A stretch of DNA of 64,000 bases from NCBI GenBank assembly GCA_002794785.1, contig NBBA01000001.1, positions 4,402,001 to 4,466,000 on the forward strand, written 5' to 3'. Below the pieces are notes generated by a model that ran no database searches, was not told where the DNA came from, and saw only the letters and a program-made list of their open reading frames with translations. Both the position numbers and the translations under genes were made by a program. How positions within the stretch are numbered: the first letter of the stretch is position 1; every line of letters begins with the position of its first letter. This document shows positions 25,366 to 38,755 of this stretch, piece by piece. This DNA comes from Coniferiporia sulphurascens (taxonomy: Eukaryota; Basidiomycota; Agaricomycetes; Hymenochaetales; Hymenochaetaceae).

Positions 25366-27808
25366 CTAGACGCAGAGAAGAAGGAGAGTAAAGGGGATGA
25401 TGTATGAGGGGGGTAACGGAGGCAGTAGATGGTCAGAGTCAGAAATCAAGAAGCATACACCGAAGGAGCCCGTAATAGCGGGCATACACACACACCATTT
25501 CTATCTGGTATATTCCCGGGGTCAGTAGATGCAGTTGCAAATAGTTGCTGGCTGCACATATGGCATTTGATTATCAGACGAATCAAGGATATCAACAGGC
25601 GACGTCCGACGAACCGACAGCAGCCAATTGCTTGCGTGATCGTGTGTCTCCGTTCGAATTGCGTTTTCGTATGGCATACAAAACCCACGTCTCGAAGCGT
25701 TGGAAACTATAGGGAGAGTAGTCGAGGGAGAGCGCTGGCCGAGTGCCTAGTACGTAGTGGACGACCCGCGTGCAGCTCTACTAGCCTGGCAAGGTCGACG
25801 TTGACGTTGGCGATCAAGTCCCGGCAAGACCAGAGAGGAACGAACAACAAGAAATCTAAAGACAAAGTCGAAGGGGGATTGGTCCTAAAACACAGCGCCT
25901 TACTTAAATCACATCTTTCCCTGTCTTTCTGCTGGTCCTCCAATCTTCTCGCATCGCATCCGCGGCTACATGTCCAAATCAGGGGTTGCCAATTTCCCCC
26001 GCAGGCGGTTCCCAGCCGCATCGGCTCCCGCAAACCGAGTGCTGGCCAAACGTAGGGCCTCAAACGAAGGCATGTTTTACGAGAATGTCTTTAAAATATA
26101 TACGGAGGATTGCAGAGTGCGTCTGTGTGTCCAGCGCGTACAGGAACGCGCTCAGACTGAATGTATGCGCATTCTTTTCGCGCCCGTAAGGAGCGGCGGA
26201 CATGCCCACGCCACCGGCGTACAAATTCTTAAAATTAAACACATCTACAGCCGGCGCCGTGTCCATGCGCGGCTGCGCAAATACAGTATACCAATATCCA
26301 AGACCTTCTACGAATCTGCGACGAACTCGGACATATATGGGGCTGTGAAAACGGGAAGAAAAGGTACAGACCCGTATAACCGAGCCAAAAAAAATCTTCT
26401 CGGGTGCGAAGGTAGGTCGACAGTATATGCCGCCGCAATGTCCCGAGCGTGAGCTCGTGTGATGCTCAATGATACCTGCACTCTGATCTGTCGTCCGCCC
26501 CCTAATTCCCAAGTCTCAGGTTTGAAACGCCCCTGCGATCCCGAGTCGAATAGTCCACAACATTCCCCGACAGCCGAAGTCTCCAACTGGAAGCTCTCGC
26601 CAAGCCGCACCTAACGACCGACTGTACTCCGTTACTCCATAGCCTTTATCATACATAGCACACGGTCATTTCAGAGACTGTCATGGAATACCAGATAGTT
26701 CTAGTACGCTTCCAAGCCCGCCCCCCACTGCGGCGCGTCGGACTCCGACTCGTACGCCTCCTTACTCACGCGGGAAAAAAAGGTCGATCCGTGGCGTGGC
26801 TATCCAGTCGAGCGCTCATGCGAGTCCGCATCTCGTCCCTCTTCCGCGCACTTTCTCCGCAGAAATAAATCACATATCGACTCTGAGCGAAAGAACCCCG
26901 TCGAAGTGACTTGAGGTACATACTCAGCAGATCTGGAGAGATTCAAGCAGAAGCTGCAAATTTGGGTTTGCACATGCTTAGGAACGGCCGGAAATAGACA
27001 CGACCTGCCCCTGTTACCATCAGAAGGGGGTAAAAGAGCACCCGAGATCACTGAAACGAAGTCGTAGTCTAATCCCCTCGTCGTCGCCCGACGATCTCCC
27101 GCAGGTTCTCGTGGACTCTGAACATCTCGTGCCTTAAATAGCGAGCTGACAAAACGCGTGCAGGTGCAAAAAAAAAATACGCGGGGGAATGCTACACAAC
27201 AGTCGTAATAACAGAAACTCCATCCGTACTTGTGCACGACGTCGCTTCTGTTGGTCAACCGAGATGTAATGTTGTCCATCTGAGATGAAGGATCAAAGCG
27301 GAGTCTCGAGAATCCGACGCCATCATCATAAACCGAGCTTTGGCTCCGTGCTTCTGTGCGCCCGCTGGGTTGATGGGTTCGAGAGAGTCCGAGAAAGTGT
27401 CGGTTATGTGCATATGCGTGTCACAATTAATGGCAGCGAAGCGTCCATAATTGCCTCGACGCTCGAGTGTGCCGGCCTGGACGGTTGATTGACACTCGAA
27501 AAAATTAAGCGAAGCAGGCGGGGATGAACATGCAGCGGCCTGGGTCGCAGATAAAGATGAGAAAAGAATGCTAGTTTCTGCTGCTACCTCTTCCGTACCA
27601 AATTAAAGCGGTGTCGAAGACAAAGTTAGAGCGAAGGAAGGACAAAGCGAAGAGTGGCTTGCTATCATTTCTTACCCTGATGGGGCCTACACTCTCGGTG
27701 CTTAGTAAAAATATCTGCGCCATAGGACGCACCCTCATATCAACCTTTGATCACCCGACACCTCGCGCAGAACGGAGACAGCTCGTATCAGAGCACAACT
27801 TTAAACAC
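25366..27808. other. Intergenic, RhoGEF upstream region
   Basis: About 2.4 kb upstream of the RhoGEF and downstream of IPI1. It should hold the missing first RhoGEF exon and its promoter. Several reading frames of 100-200 codons overlap each other on both strands without motif or splice continuation; I do not regard them as genes. Confidence 0.45.
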
Positions 27809-30800
27809 TCACTCGACGTATGGGGTAGCGAGAGCCACCATCATGATCATGTAGGTGTGAGTATACCCCAAACTGCTTGGCGCGAGGGTAGCAAACGCCA
27901 TCATCACCATCACTATCCGATCGCTCGTCATCGGCAACTTCCTTTTTCTTCCCAAACCCCCATTACCTACATGACACTCCACACCAGTACGCTTCCTCCG
28001 CCATCCCCGAGACCGCCTTCTCCACCGCCCGACGCAGGCCGTCCAGCGCCCCTCCTTCTCCGTCTCCAGCGACGCCTGCGCAGATGCCGTCAATCCGCCC
28101 CGCGCCTCAGCTCCGGATCCCCGGGCACGCCTCCCGGCGAGCGCACGCGGAGGCAAATTCGAGGGTGCGCCTGATATAGCCGAAGCCAGCGTGGCAGCAA
28201 CGTCGAGGGCGAGCCTCTTGAGCGGACTGGGGTATTGTTCCTCATTTTTCAGGTCCGGCGACTTCAGGTCGGCCGAGGTTTTATTTAACTTGGCGAACGG
28301 CCCGCGCAACTCGCCACGAGTCGCATGCTGCATCGTGAAGAAGGGCTGCAGACGCGTGCATAAAGCGGTACGGACCTAGATAACAATAAAGCATATAATT
28401 GTTTTTGAGATAGATTTGTCACGGTAAAGATGAGGGAAATTTACGCACTGCTCCATCGTTCAACCACGAGCGACGTTGCGATAACCGAAGGAAGAAGAGC
28501 AGTATAAGCTGTTAACCATGTTATCAATAACTTTTAATTCATGAAGGAAAAGATAAAGACGTACTTCGCTTGCGGCGATGTGCTTATCCCCAAGCTCCCA
28601 GAGCACCTTGGGTAAATGCAAGAGCCAATCCCGGACTGATGTCTGGATTTCTTCTGAAGAACTCTTCCCAACACGGAACGTTCCTCGGTAAGAGGGCTCG
28701 CTCTGCAACTGAGGTAAAGGTAAGGATTAGCGATATTTTGAAATAAAAGGGATACGACTCACAAGGACCAAACGAGCAACGAACTCAGTTGCGACCATCT
28801 TCACACCACTCGCCGATCCAGTCCTTGTCGCGTGTTGCAAAATAGCATCCAGAACCTCCAGGGGATCACCATCCTCGTGCGTGGGACAGTCGAGTAACCA
28901 CCAGAGCGTCGGTAGAAGAGCAACATATGCCTGCATAGTAAGGACTTGACCCATTGGATATGTTCCTCCATTTGCACTTGGAGCTGTCGAGCCATTTAGG
29001 CAACGGATAACGTATTCTTGTATCCTAGCCACCTGGTTCGATGAACTCGCTGCTGATGCCTTGAGTTTTTTTGATCCGGAGTGGACGAGCTTACGCCGTT
29101 TAGCCGTGGGTCCATCCATGGCTTCGCGGCGCTTTCCCTCGTGTGCAATGGCGAGGGAGCGAAGTGAGAATAATTCGCAGTAAATTAAATTCATTTGCTG
29201 GAACATGGCCTCGGACTAGATAATACAAAAATATTAGCTTTAGAGTTTTGCATCATTTCAAAGCTGTGTAAATTATTTCTCCACCTTCATATCCTGTATG
29301 ACCATTCGATTTTCACCAAAAGGAAAATATACCATCATATGACCGACGAGCATTTTGAGCTCCTCGTGAGCGACACGCTTTTGATCCTCTGTCTGTATTT
29401 CGTAGATACTCAGTAACTATTCATAAGAAGGTCCGCATACTTACGGCGTTCCCATCGCGAAGGAGTCGGCCGTAGAGGCACCGAGAGATCTCCAAAATTG
29501 CAAGAACCAATTCGAGTTCAGCCTCCGGGCTCGTCTCGGTCGGAGAAAAGACCGTCGGAGCACAATCAAGGAATGTAGATATGAGAACAGGATGTACAGT
29601 CCGACATAGCGACTGTGGAAAATCAGATTCCTGGACTGAAAAAAGGTGAAACAACACTCACGGCTGTCAGACGCGCACTGGAAGAATCCGCGTCATCGGA
29701 GGTTTTGTCCGCGTTCATAAGTTGATCGATATCTGCTGTCACGCGCTCTAGGTCGAACAGACATTCTGTTGTGCGGAGGCTGTCTGCAATATTGCTGAGG
29801 GGGAAACCCCCGATGAAGCCATCACCTTCAGGGTCATTTCTCGACCAGACGCACGACCGACGTTGAGACGTTCGGGACGAACGATCCGTGGATAGAGCTT
29901 CAGCGTAAGAGTTGAAGGCCTTTGAAGAGCAGAATGAAGGTGAGAGATACCATAATGGAATCCGATCGTCAGCTGTGTGATTTGATGATAACTTGGGCAC
30001 GCCTCCTTGTCCGGTCGCGTGAAGGATAAATTTCGAAAATGATTTCAGAACCGCAGCTTTTGACTTTGAGTGGTGTCAGACCCTGGACGTGGGATATATG
30101 TGAAAGTAGACCTACTGCTGAAGATAACGTTATGAGTGTCGTCGGCTGACCCAGAGCACCCGAGGAAGACCCAATTCCCTTGCTTTCGTCCTCGCTGAAC
30201 CTCGCACCCACGTTCAAAAGACCGAGATACCCATCCAAAATCTTTCTACCGTGGCTTCCCTGACCCACACCTGGTCCTACATCCAAGAATCCGCTGACTA
30301 CCTGATCTGGGATGAATTCCAGTAGAAGGTCGAGGATGCGGATGGCATCGATTCTGATTTCAGGGAAAATGTGGGTCTGAGCGGAGGCGGTAAAAAGGAG
30401 AAGCGTTGAGGCATGGGGTGATATTTGTTCCTGTGTGATGATATTTAAGTGAAATTGAAAGCGGGGGGAAATGGTGTTAATGACGTACTCGGGGTACTCG
30501 AGTCAAAAGCCAGGCAAGGAACGAATGGAGAGCCCTTCGCACAGAAGCATCCTGTAACGCTCGTTGATATATAAAAAAACATCGGAATGGATTGGTAGAA
30601 GTTCGTACCTCGTCAACGATCATACGCACGCATGCATTCACTAATTTTAAGAGATTTGGTTCAATGAGGGCATGATGCTCTTCAAGCAGCTCGCGCAGTC
30701 CCTGCAGGGCATCTAGCAACCGGGCCAAAGCTCTATCATTCGGCATGGCTTCATTGTCGCGGAAAGGGCGTACCTTTGCGTACGCCAGCATTGTAGTGTT

Positions 30801-31129
30801 TTAAGTGTGCAAGTAGGTCGTCGAACGTGAGCTTCCTTTTAGTCGTCGGCGTGGATGAATCCTTTGTTGCGGCTATGCTCTGTTGTGGTAAAGCAATAGC
30901 TATGGACCTCAATCTGCATATGCTTTTTCCATTTCTCGAACTGAGAACTTACAGCGTGCCTTGAAGGTCGTGTCTACGGCGTTCGTCGCAAGCTGCTTGC
31001 CTTTTCCAAGCTTCAGTTTCGGTTTCTACGGTGCAGTTGTGAGCTTTCAGAGGTAAATCGGATGCCTGGCAAATGACGCACAGTGAAATCTGAAGACTTC
31101 TCCTTCTTTCTCTTCACGCTTTTCGTCAT
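27809..31129 (-). CDS. IPI1: Pre-rRNA-processing protein Ipi1 (TEX10 family)
   Basis: Component of the nuclear Rix1/Ipi complex (Rix1-Ipi1-Ipi3) that acts in 60S pre-ribosome maturation and ITS2 processing. The first exon is 31082-31129 (MTKSVKRKKEKSSDFT). The next exon gives the family signature KPKLKLGKGKQLATNAVDTT, then TTKRKLTFDDLLAHLKHYNA and VRKDALQGLRELLEEH, the start of an ARM/HEAT-like repeat array. PEIRIDAIRILDLLLEF near 30300-30360 fits the family's N-terminal domain. Later exons (28700-29200, 29420-29657, 29690-30000) encode helical repeats, and the last, from 28380, contains LCTRLQPFFTMQHATRGEL. Up to about ten short introns are present. The C-terminal ~80 residues are Arg-rich and low-complexity, so the stop at 27809 may be an artefact of a missed splice. 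Family assignment is strong; the exact 3' end is uncertain. Confidence 0.85.
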
Positions 31130-31659
31130 TTCTGCTGCGACGCCAGAATACAGGGAAATACAGAGCGGGCACGGCGGCGAGTGCACCCACTACTAAAAAT
31201 CTACCCGCGCACCATATCGGGACAACGAAAATGCGGCGAGCTCGACGGATCAGACTCCAGAATCGCTACCGAACTTACCTCTCTGGTCGTATGCAGCTCG
31301 AAGCGTCTCACACAGGCTGCTTATCTTCACAGTTGCCTCGGAACTTACCTTGATACATGTAAATCGAAACCGAATCATAAATCTGAACCATCATTTGCTT
31401 GAAACCCGATTTTACCACGATGTTCGAGCGTTCAATTGGCCCGTCCAAAATGAATGAAGCGACTGTAACAGTTACGGCGGCTGCGTTGGAGAAACCCAGA
31501 AATGGTATAGTCTAGGCAAGCAGGACAGGAAGTAACGAGTGAGTAGAGCGTTTCGCCTTCCAAGACTCTAACAATCGAACCTTTTCAACAACATAGACGC
31601 TCTCCATGCTTCAGATGCGCTCAAGTCGCAAGTCAGTCTACTCTAGATATGCCATCTAA
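31130..31659. other. IPI1 upstream region
   Basis: About 530 bp between the IPI1 start codon (-) and the F-box-like relic (+), so probably a shared divergent promoter region. No clear TATA box or recognised site was seen. Confidence 0.4.
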
Positions 31660-32900
31660 GCTTGCCACTCTTGAGCGACAGGCAGATGCCATGCCATCTG
31701 TCCAAGGAGCCCTTTAAGATGAAATGCCGCACAGATCGAATGTACCGTGTACTCCCTTCGCGGTATATGGCGGCTGCCAAACGAAGTTCTTCAAGCCGTT
31801 GTTTGTTATGCCGTTCCGGAGGATCAAAAACTTCGGAGATATTGGATTTCCACGTTTCTTTGCATTAAGTGGCTACTGGATGGACATCCGCCGGGCGCAA
31901 AGCACAGAAGAGATTCAATTGTCACTCAAAACTCTCCAAAAGCACCAGCCTCCAAATCGATCTTCAACTAAAGAGGGTGCTCTAGGTCTTCCCAATTTCC
32001 TCGAGCTGGTTTCACCTCACAGAGCGAGGTGATTATATCTCACATCAATTCGAGATTGGTCACATAGCCCAAGAATACCCCGCACACCTGCCAGCTCCTG
32101 AACACATCAAGTGCACTGGCAATAACTCGATAATGAAATACATCGAGCGCCAAGATTGGCGCGTCTGTCTGGCGTACGCACGTTTATTAGCCGCTGTGTC
32201 GCTCTTCCGATTACGGTCACATTGGGTGCCCTGGACAATTCATGCGCGCTGGAGGAGTTGAAACTTACTATTAGTATGTTTGATCCTGAAGACCAAGACG
32301 AGGGTTACAAACACGTCGAATTTAAGAGGCTGCGCTCCTTATCCGTCGAGTTCGTGAATCCGCCATGCTATCGCCCAGTGCTGATGTTCATGCGGAAGCT
32401 GGACATTCCAACACTCACAGACCTCAAGCTATCATGAAAGAAGATCATCCTCGATGCAGATGTCCAGCGGGTTGTCTCGTCCATCAGTTATCTTTCATTT
32501 GTGAAGAATGTACGGATCTCTATTGTAATCCGCTTACCCTGACGAGCTTGAAGATTCACTTGGTCAACTCATCATGAAGATGCCCGTACTCGAGAGTCTC
32601 TCGTTCGACGTCAGTGACTTCTACCTCTCGTTGAGCATTGAGCGGAAACCAAGCAAGCGACGTCGATATCCACTTCCGCGAGCCGGCCAACTTTCCTCCG
32701 CTCCGTATTCTCAAACTCATCCACTGTAGCTCACCTTAAGCAAGAGAATCAACTATGCGAAACTTACTCTCCTATACGAGGCAAGGCCGTCATTGGGGTA
32801 AATCCGAAAAGCTCGTCATCCATTGATGCAAAGATATCACTGCAAAGCAAATTTCTCGCATTAAAGACAAGCTTGGAGATGAAGTCTTCGACTGGGTGCC
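31660..32900 (+). pseudogene. Degenerate F-box / leucine-rich-type gene
   Basis: An F-box-like start (IWRLPNEVLQAVVCYAVPE, about 31770-31830) runs into STFLCIKWLLDGH. After a frame change, an LRR-like section at 32220-32437 reads LEELKLTISMFDPEDQ and FKRLRSLSVEF, ending at PTLTDLKLS with a stop. Further similar fragments in other frames continue to about 32750 (EPANFPPLRILKLIHC). The order matches agaricomycete F-box/LRR proteins, which serve as substrate adaptors of SCF ubiquitin ligases. Several in-frame stops and frame shifts separate the pieces, and I could not join them with plausible introns, so a relic of this large, fast-changing family is the best reading. Confidence 0.5.
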
Positions 32901-33897
32901 ATAATCAAATGACGCTGCCGACGGTCAGGTTCGACGCTCGTGTTGATCATAAGGAGAAATCGCGTCTTCAAGACGGACACCGATGACCTACACATTCATG
33001 TACAAATAATCCGACATAGCTGCGCACAACAGTTCCGGGCGTGGTTTACGCTGATTAAAAATGACACGGACAACAAAAGGATGAATCGAGTATTCAGGAA
33101 TCTGTATTGGCGTATTGTACATGTATGTTTTCCGACGACACGATTAGTCGCACTTCCAATGCCCATGTGGACAATTGCAATAGGATATATGACACCAAGC
33201 ATTGTCTCTGAAAGTGACATGAACATAAAAGGCGTCGTAAATCTGAGCTTGAACTATTATCATGTCAATTGTCATAACCAGAGAACCACGGGAATCGGGA
33301 TGGTCGAAATAGTGAATATCCGTTGTAAACTCATGCTACTTACGGCGCGATCGACGATCAATAGAAAATGTTTGCCGGCTCAGTCGGACGCGTCTAAACC
33401 TAACTTTCACTTTACCAAGTTAAAAAGCAAAAGCGCTCGGATAAACCCCGCATATAACTGGGAACGGTGAAAATGAAAAACAATGTAGTATAAAGCTCAG
33501 ACTCAGTATTATTTGTACATATACAAAATGTATGGTATCATAGCGGATACATAGCAGGACAAAAGTCAGTGGATGCCCCGCAAACTTTTTTTCGGAAAAC
33601 GGATATAATGCGTGCCTAGCGGCAATAGCGGTCTTATTGCCCATTAGTAAGTACTGCTTTGTGACTTTCACTTCGCTTCGCCCTCCTCTGGGCCTTCTAA
33701 ATTTAAATTCACCAATCCTCTTCGCCTTCGGGACGCTTAGAGAAAAGGGGGGTTACAAAATGCATGCGTCAGGATATACAAATGACAATGGGGTAGCCTG
33801 CAGGGCCTCCGAATAGCACTGCTAAGTGCGACGGGTGGAACGCTCCAGATGGGGCGTGTCAGGATGACGATGAGTAAGGGGCCTGTTCGAATCCGTG
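32901..33897. other. Intergenic, no gene seen
   Basis: About 1 kb of AT-rich DNA between the F-box-like relic and the 3' end of the metal transporter. The longest frame (32940-33470, +) has no domain, signal or splice-joined extension. Confidence 0.45.
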
Positions 33898-35992
33898 TTA
33901 CAACATCTTGCGATGCTCCTGTAATGACGGACATCCCGTAGTAGCAAAGCAGGCACGGGTTAGGCAAAAGTGAGCAAGGAAAGGTTCTAGTCGGTGCGGG
34001 AGAGATGACGCACCGGTGTGTGTGTGGTCTCGTGGTCAACATGTACAAACGCACGACCCACGTTTGGAAGGACCTCGATCTTATCTTGTAGCTGCTGGCT
34101 CAGGTCGTGCGCCTTCCAAAGCGGTGTTTCCGCGGCCATCACGACGTCCACCTCGACGAAGTACTCTGGGCCGCTCTGTTCGCAAGCGCTCGTTAGCAAA
34201 CTACCATTGTGGCCAGGCTGGCCGATAGAGAGGGACGCACATGGTACGCCCGTATCGTGTCGATTTTCTCTATCTCGTCGCTGAACGTCATGGCCTTATA
34301 CGTGATAAGCTTGATAAAGTCACGTGGTGCACTCTTGCCCGCAAGCAGCCCGAATTCCTTGTAAACGGTACGACTCCACGCCATAATGACACCGGCTGAG
34401 ATCTATCCGGAAAAAGATGCGGCGCAGTTATTTCAGTAAGCTTTCAGCTGGACTTGAACGTGCAATTTCCCGAAATAAAACTGACAAGTATAGCACCTGC
34501 TGGGTCCAGCCCTATCAAAAATAGACTTTGTGTTAGCTTAAGCCGCCAGATTTAGCAATTCCAATCCGAAATACGCACACCACCGCAACTTGCTCCCACC
34601 TGCGGACATGAGTAACCCTTTATAGATAGCTGTGAGATCATTAATTTTCCCACGCAGATAAGCGCGGCGCACCGAAACCATTGATAAACAGGTCATTCCG
34701 GTGGTCCTCCCAGAGAACGTGAACCTGACTTGAGATCTTGCGCAGGCCGAAACAGTAGAGAAACAGTATAAATTTCACGCCTGTACAAAGTAAGGTTTGG
34801 GAGACCAGCAATTAGTGATTCGGACAGATGAAGCTCCACATCCGGATGGATCCTTACCGAGGGCTGCACCGACGGCAACAAGTGATGGAATGTGGAACGC
34901 TTTCAAGTCTTCGCTCGGGTTGTGGGTAAGTATAGATTGTACGGCTTCGACGATGACCACAAGATTCACTGAGGCCATCCTTGGATAGAAGAAATCATTT
35001 GTTTAGCGTTCACCATAGGCGTGAGAATTGCCTAGAATTTAAACTCACAAGAAACCTAGAGCCCCAGACAGCATCCATGTCAGCATCCGCGCAAGAAGGA
35101 TGGTTCATTTACGGAACACGTACCGTACACAATGTTTCCAATGGTTTGGAGGCGTGTACCACCAACGGGCCACTTGTTAACATCAAGTTTACTCGCTTTA
35201 CGGTGAAGAATAACCAAGACGACATTCGAGCCGATATCGAACACAGAGTCGATGCCGGTTGAGATGAGTGATAGCGACGCGGAAGAGATCGCTCCATACA
35301 CTGAAGAAAGACAAGGACAAAACAGGATTAGTCCTTTCCAAACGGAAAACACAAATTTGAACCGCAAAACTTACATTGCAGTATGCATAGACAGAGATTC
35401 GCAGCCAGACTAGCCCATATGGCAATTTTGACCTGCGTAGGTCGGTGAGAAAATCGCGGTGGAGTACATGGGAAGAGAAAAACACACGGGCAGGCGGTTG
35501 ACCTCCTCGACCTCCCTCGCGTCCTCGGTATGCTCCTCCATAGGCTTGAGCAGCGAGTAGATAAGCTGTACGGGGAGCAACGGCGGTCAGCGGGAGAGTC
35601 TCGGATAAAGTGCATATATACACGCACGTCGTTCTGCTTGCGGTGGTAGTGCTCGAGGTTCCTGCCCCTTTTGCGATTGCGCAGTTCGCTAAGCTGCTCT
35701 TCGGTCCTGAGACCATGTTTGATCAGATAGGGGTCGACATCGGAGTCGATCGGCTGCTTGAACGACCTCTCGATGTCGTACGTGCCAGGGGTGGATGTCG
35801 ATAATTTTGATTCGATGAATGAGGTTGGTACCAGAGTATCGGAGAGCTGTGGTGGGTGCGAGGCAAAGGAACGTGGTCAGATTGGTGGTGACGTGGACGA
35901 CGACGGCCGCGTGGAAGACGGGGACGCACCCTGTCGTTATCCAAGGCGGGGACGGACTGGGAGGAGGCCTCTGAGTCGACGGCGGTGGTCAT
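33898..35992 (-). CDS. Cation diffusion facilitator metal transporter (Mn-type CDF)
   Basis: Membrane antiporter moving Mn2+ or a similar divalent metal out of the cytosol in exchange for protons. The first exons are 35930-35992, 35628-35846, 35488-35565 and 35375-35432. The N-terminal ~115 residues are cytosolic and contain DPYLIKHGLRTEEQL, EQLSELRNRKRGRNLEHYH and LIYSLLKPMEEHTED, typical of fungal Mn-CDF proteins. Span 1 (IAIWASLAANLCLCILQ) is followed by SASLSLISTGIDSVFDIGSN, which holds the DxxxD metal site of span 2, and by KWPVGGTRLQTIGNIVY. Later exons give SVNLVVIVEAVQSIL, a span with DPAGAILIS, and the C-terminal domain YFVEVDVVMAAETPLWKAHD to AFVHVDHETTHTP. The last exon encodes EHRKML and the stop at 33898-33900. 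Metal preference is inferred from the DxxxD signature. Confidence 0.9.
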
Positions 35993-36100
35993 TGAAGCGG
36001 AGTGGTACTCGGATTGTGCTACGTATAGAACAGAGACGCGGAAAGATTTCCGTACCGTTGTGCTGGGTGGAACGAAGCAGTGGGTCCGGAAAACGGTTAC

Positions 36101-36108
36101 CTTATATA
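36101..36108 (-). promoter_or_regulatory. TATA box of the CDF transporter
   Basis: TATATAAG on the minus strand, ~110 bp upstream of the ATG at 35992. Good consensus match in an appropriate position. Confidence 0.45.
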
Positions 36109-38622
36109 TCCCTGCCGCAGTGCCGGAGCGGAGTTCGTTCGATGCGCGTTGCGCTCGGCAAGCGTCCAAAAAAGGAACCGGCGCAGCCCCTGAGATTATC
36201 AGATAGTAAAAGCTAGTAGAGGCTCCGTTCCCTCGGGCTATCGTTCTTGCTCTTGTCTCAGCAGGGCTACAGTCACCCTCGCCCTCTCCTCCCCCTGCTT
36301 TTATATCCCCGCTGGCTCGTCTGGACCATCACTTCCTCGCCTCGCCACATTCAGTACCCTTCACAGGAACCGCAGAGCCTGTCGTGTGTTTTCTCGCTTA
36401 GAAGATAGTCGTCTGGGAATGCAAAGTCCCTTCTTTCCTTGGCCGATAAGATAGGGTGCACAATTGCATAAAGATCAGGCAACGGGAAGCAAATCGTTTT
36501 ACGCGCACCGAAGCCTCGAAGAGCTTGTTCACCCCGCAGATTACTCTAAAAAGGTTGGTTCCCATGGCCCCGCTGCGAAAATTTGTCTACGGCCAGCCAA
36601 TAGGCTTATATGGACTCACTGTGTCCCCCCTCCTTACGTTGTGCCCGGTTCCTCTGTCCAACATGAAGAAGGCTGCGCTGATCCCGCAGTTCTAGAGGAA
36701 GTACAGCCGCGCACAGGCCCCCATACGTGCGGTGCAAGGCAGGCGAAAGAAGAGATCATTGATACTCCAAGCAACTGCATGAACTCTATACGGCTGTCGG
36801 TGCTCACCCCCGAAAGGAAACACACGACTGGCTGTGCTGGCAGTGAAATGGATGTTATGCAGCAAGTGGAAGGTGGTGTATTCAGAACAGGAAAGCTGTG
36901 TTTGCGTTTGGCCCATCGGTCCGAGGAGTAATTACGCCGCCTCACTTCTGGGATTAAGAGTAGTCTTAGCTCGTGCAGACATCTATTGCGCCAGGTTAAG
37001 TTCTTGTTGTGCAAATGTATGGGGCGGCCGACGGAGAAGTCAGATGGGCCTATAAATTGGCCAAGACACAATTCTGTGATTCCGTTAATATTCGCACCTC
37101 CGTGGTAATAAAAGCGGGCCAAAGGCGGGCAATCGGGGACATTCATACTGTCGGTAACAATCGAAGTGCAGTTAGTCGAGCGCTTGGACGCCCCTTTAGT
37201 CGATTCGAACTAGTAGACGCAAGCTCATGTGCCTGTATCGTGCCGAATTCCGTCGCGTGTCTTCTCGAGAGCACGCACGTCCGGTGTGGACTCACTGTAC
37301 GGCCACATCTCCGCGGCGAAGACCTAAGTATTGTCAGAACACTCGACTTGAAATAGCCCTATGCGAAGACAGGCAATGAACGCGGGAAGACAGCAGTGAA
37401 CGCAGGGTGCAAGAGGAAAAGGGGCGGGGCGTACCGCTCTGCTGGGGCGCCAATGAAGTGTCGCGCACTACTTTTATGAAAATGCTGCGATGCGTGGACC
37501 ACTAAAACATCTTTTGAGCGTCTTCCTGCAAGTCACGCACTGTCTCACCCCAGAGCCCCGGAACCGGAAAGCTCGTAGAATCGCCAGTTGGTCCAGCGAG
37601 ATGCATATTCTTTCAATCGCAGTCACATCGCCAACGCACCCGCCGCCCTCCATACGGACCCAGACCCGTTCTATTTCCCTTTATTCCCACTCCCTCCGCT
37701 CGGTTCATCTGGACCTTTGCCCACAACCGGCACTCATCCGCGCCGCCTCCCGCCCATGCGCTCCATTTCCCACAGATCAGCATCGTCCCCGTTGTATCCG
37801 AGGTCTTGACGCTGCCAAGTACCCGCAGAGCGCACCCTACCAGGACCACTGACTCCTTGACGTGCTGTTTCTACTGCACTGTCCCATAACTCGCGAAGGG
37901 GGCGAGCAAGGCATGTCGAGAGGATGAGCCAAACGAAGAAGCAGGTACTAATAGTGTTTACTTGTAAAGTAGTAAACACAATAACATGCTGAAAGATACG
38001 TACATTAAGAGGGCAACGGAAAAAACAAAGATAGTCAATGTGTCCATGTTTGCACGACAATCAGCGCTTGCGGTATACGACGTCTGGTGTGGCCCAGGAC
38101 TTGTTTGCTGCAGTTCAGAATCATACGACACAATTCCAGAACTGGTCACGTGGCTATCGGAGACGCGTCGCGGAGTCTCCCCCCAAGTTGGGCACCGACT
38201 ACCACTTACCAGCCCCCTGCGGGAGGCTGGGCTACATTGCAGAGGACCCAATTCACCCATCTGTCTGATTCGGTATATTGACGAAAAAATAACTTGCTCT
38301 GCCGCGATATACATAGATGACCCTGCTGCTCCTCTGTTACCATCATATAGACCTTTGCCACTGCGGACTGCAGTGAAACTTGTCAAGGCGATCTCGTCCG
38401 TCAACCTCGCTGCTCAATATGCGCCCAAGGAACCCGTACTGCTTCTGAGAAAAAAGAATGCCTATTTCCTGTGTCTATCGACCTCTGTCTGGGACTCAGT
38501 CACTGCTCAGCTCTGTCTGGACTCTATGTCTCTCTATGCCTTGATTTCCAGCCGTAATTAGAATGAACGCGCCTTGGGCTGACATGTCTCTTGAGACCAG
38601 GGCTGACACCCAAGAAAGTCCA

Positions 38623-38628
38623 TATAAA
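38623..38628 (+). promoter_or_regulatory. TATA box of the Pro-rich secreted-protein gene
   Basis: CATATAAACC lies about 130 bp upstream of the ATG at 38756, ahead of a pyrimidine-rich leader. Confidence 0.45.
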
Positions 38629-38755
38629 CCTCCCGCCGCCGCCGTCCTCCTTCACAGAATCCTGCTCTTGACTACCACCTCCCCACCCAGCCGCTCAGAG
38701 TTGAACTCCTGCGCACACCCTTCCATTTTCCCCCCTTCCATCGCCCTCTGTCACG

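Larger units (their letters stand above)
35993..38755. other. Intergenic between divergent transporter and secreted-protein genes
   Basis: About 2.8 kb forming the divergent promoter region of the CDF transporter and the Pro-rich secreted protein. Reading frames of up to about 190 codons occur (for example near 37986-38561, +) but lack motifs and are matched by equally long frames on the other strand. Confidence 0.45.

Noticed and set aside
25970..26512. Overlapping ~150-codon frames on both strands
   Set aside because: No motif, no splice continuation, mutual overlap; probably non-coding DNA upstream of the RhoGEF.
33888..33898. tRNA-like B box (GTTCGAATCC) on the + strand
   Set aside because: Flanks do not pair to form a T-arm; it lies next to the last exon of the metal transporter.
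37200..37212. tRNA-like B box (GTTCGAATC) on the minus strand
   Set aside because: No T-stem pairing and no matching A box or acceptor stem around it.
37986..38561. 191-codon + strand frame upstream of the secreted-protein gene
   Set aside because: Composition is not protein-like, no domain is visible, and equally long frames exist on the other strand.
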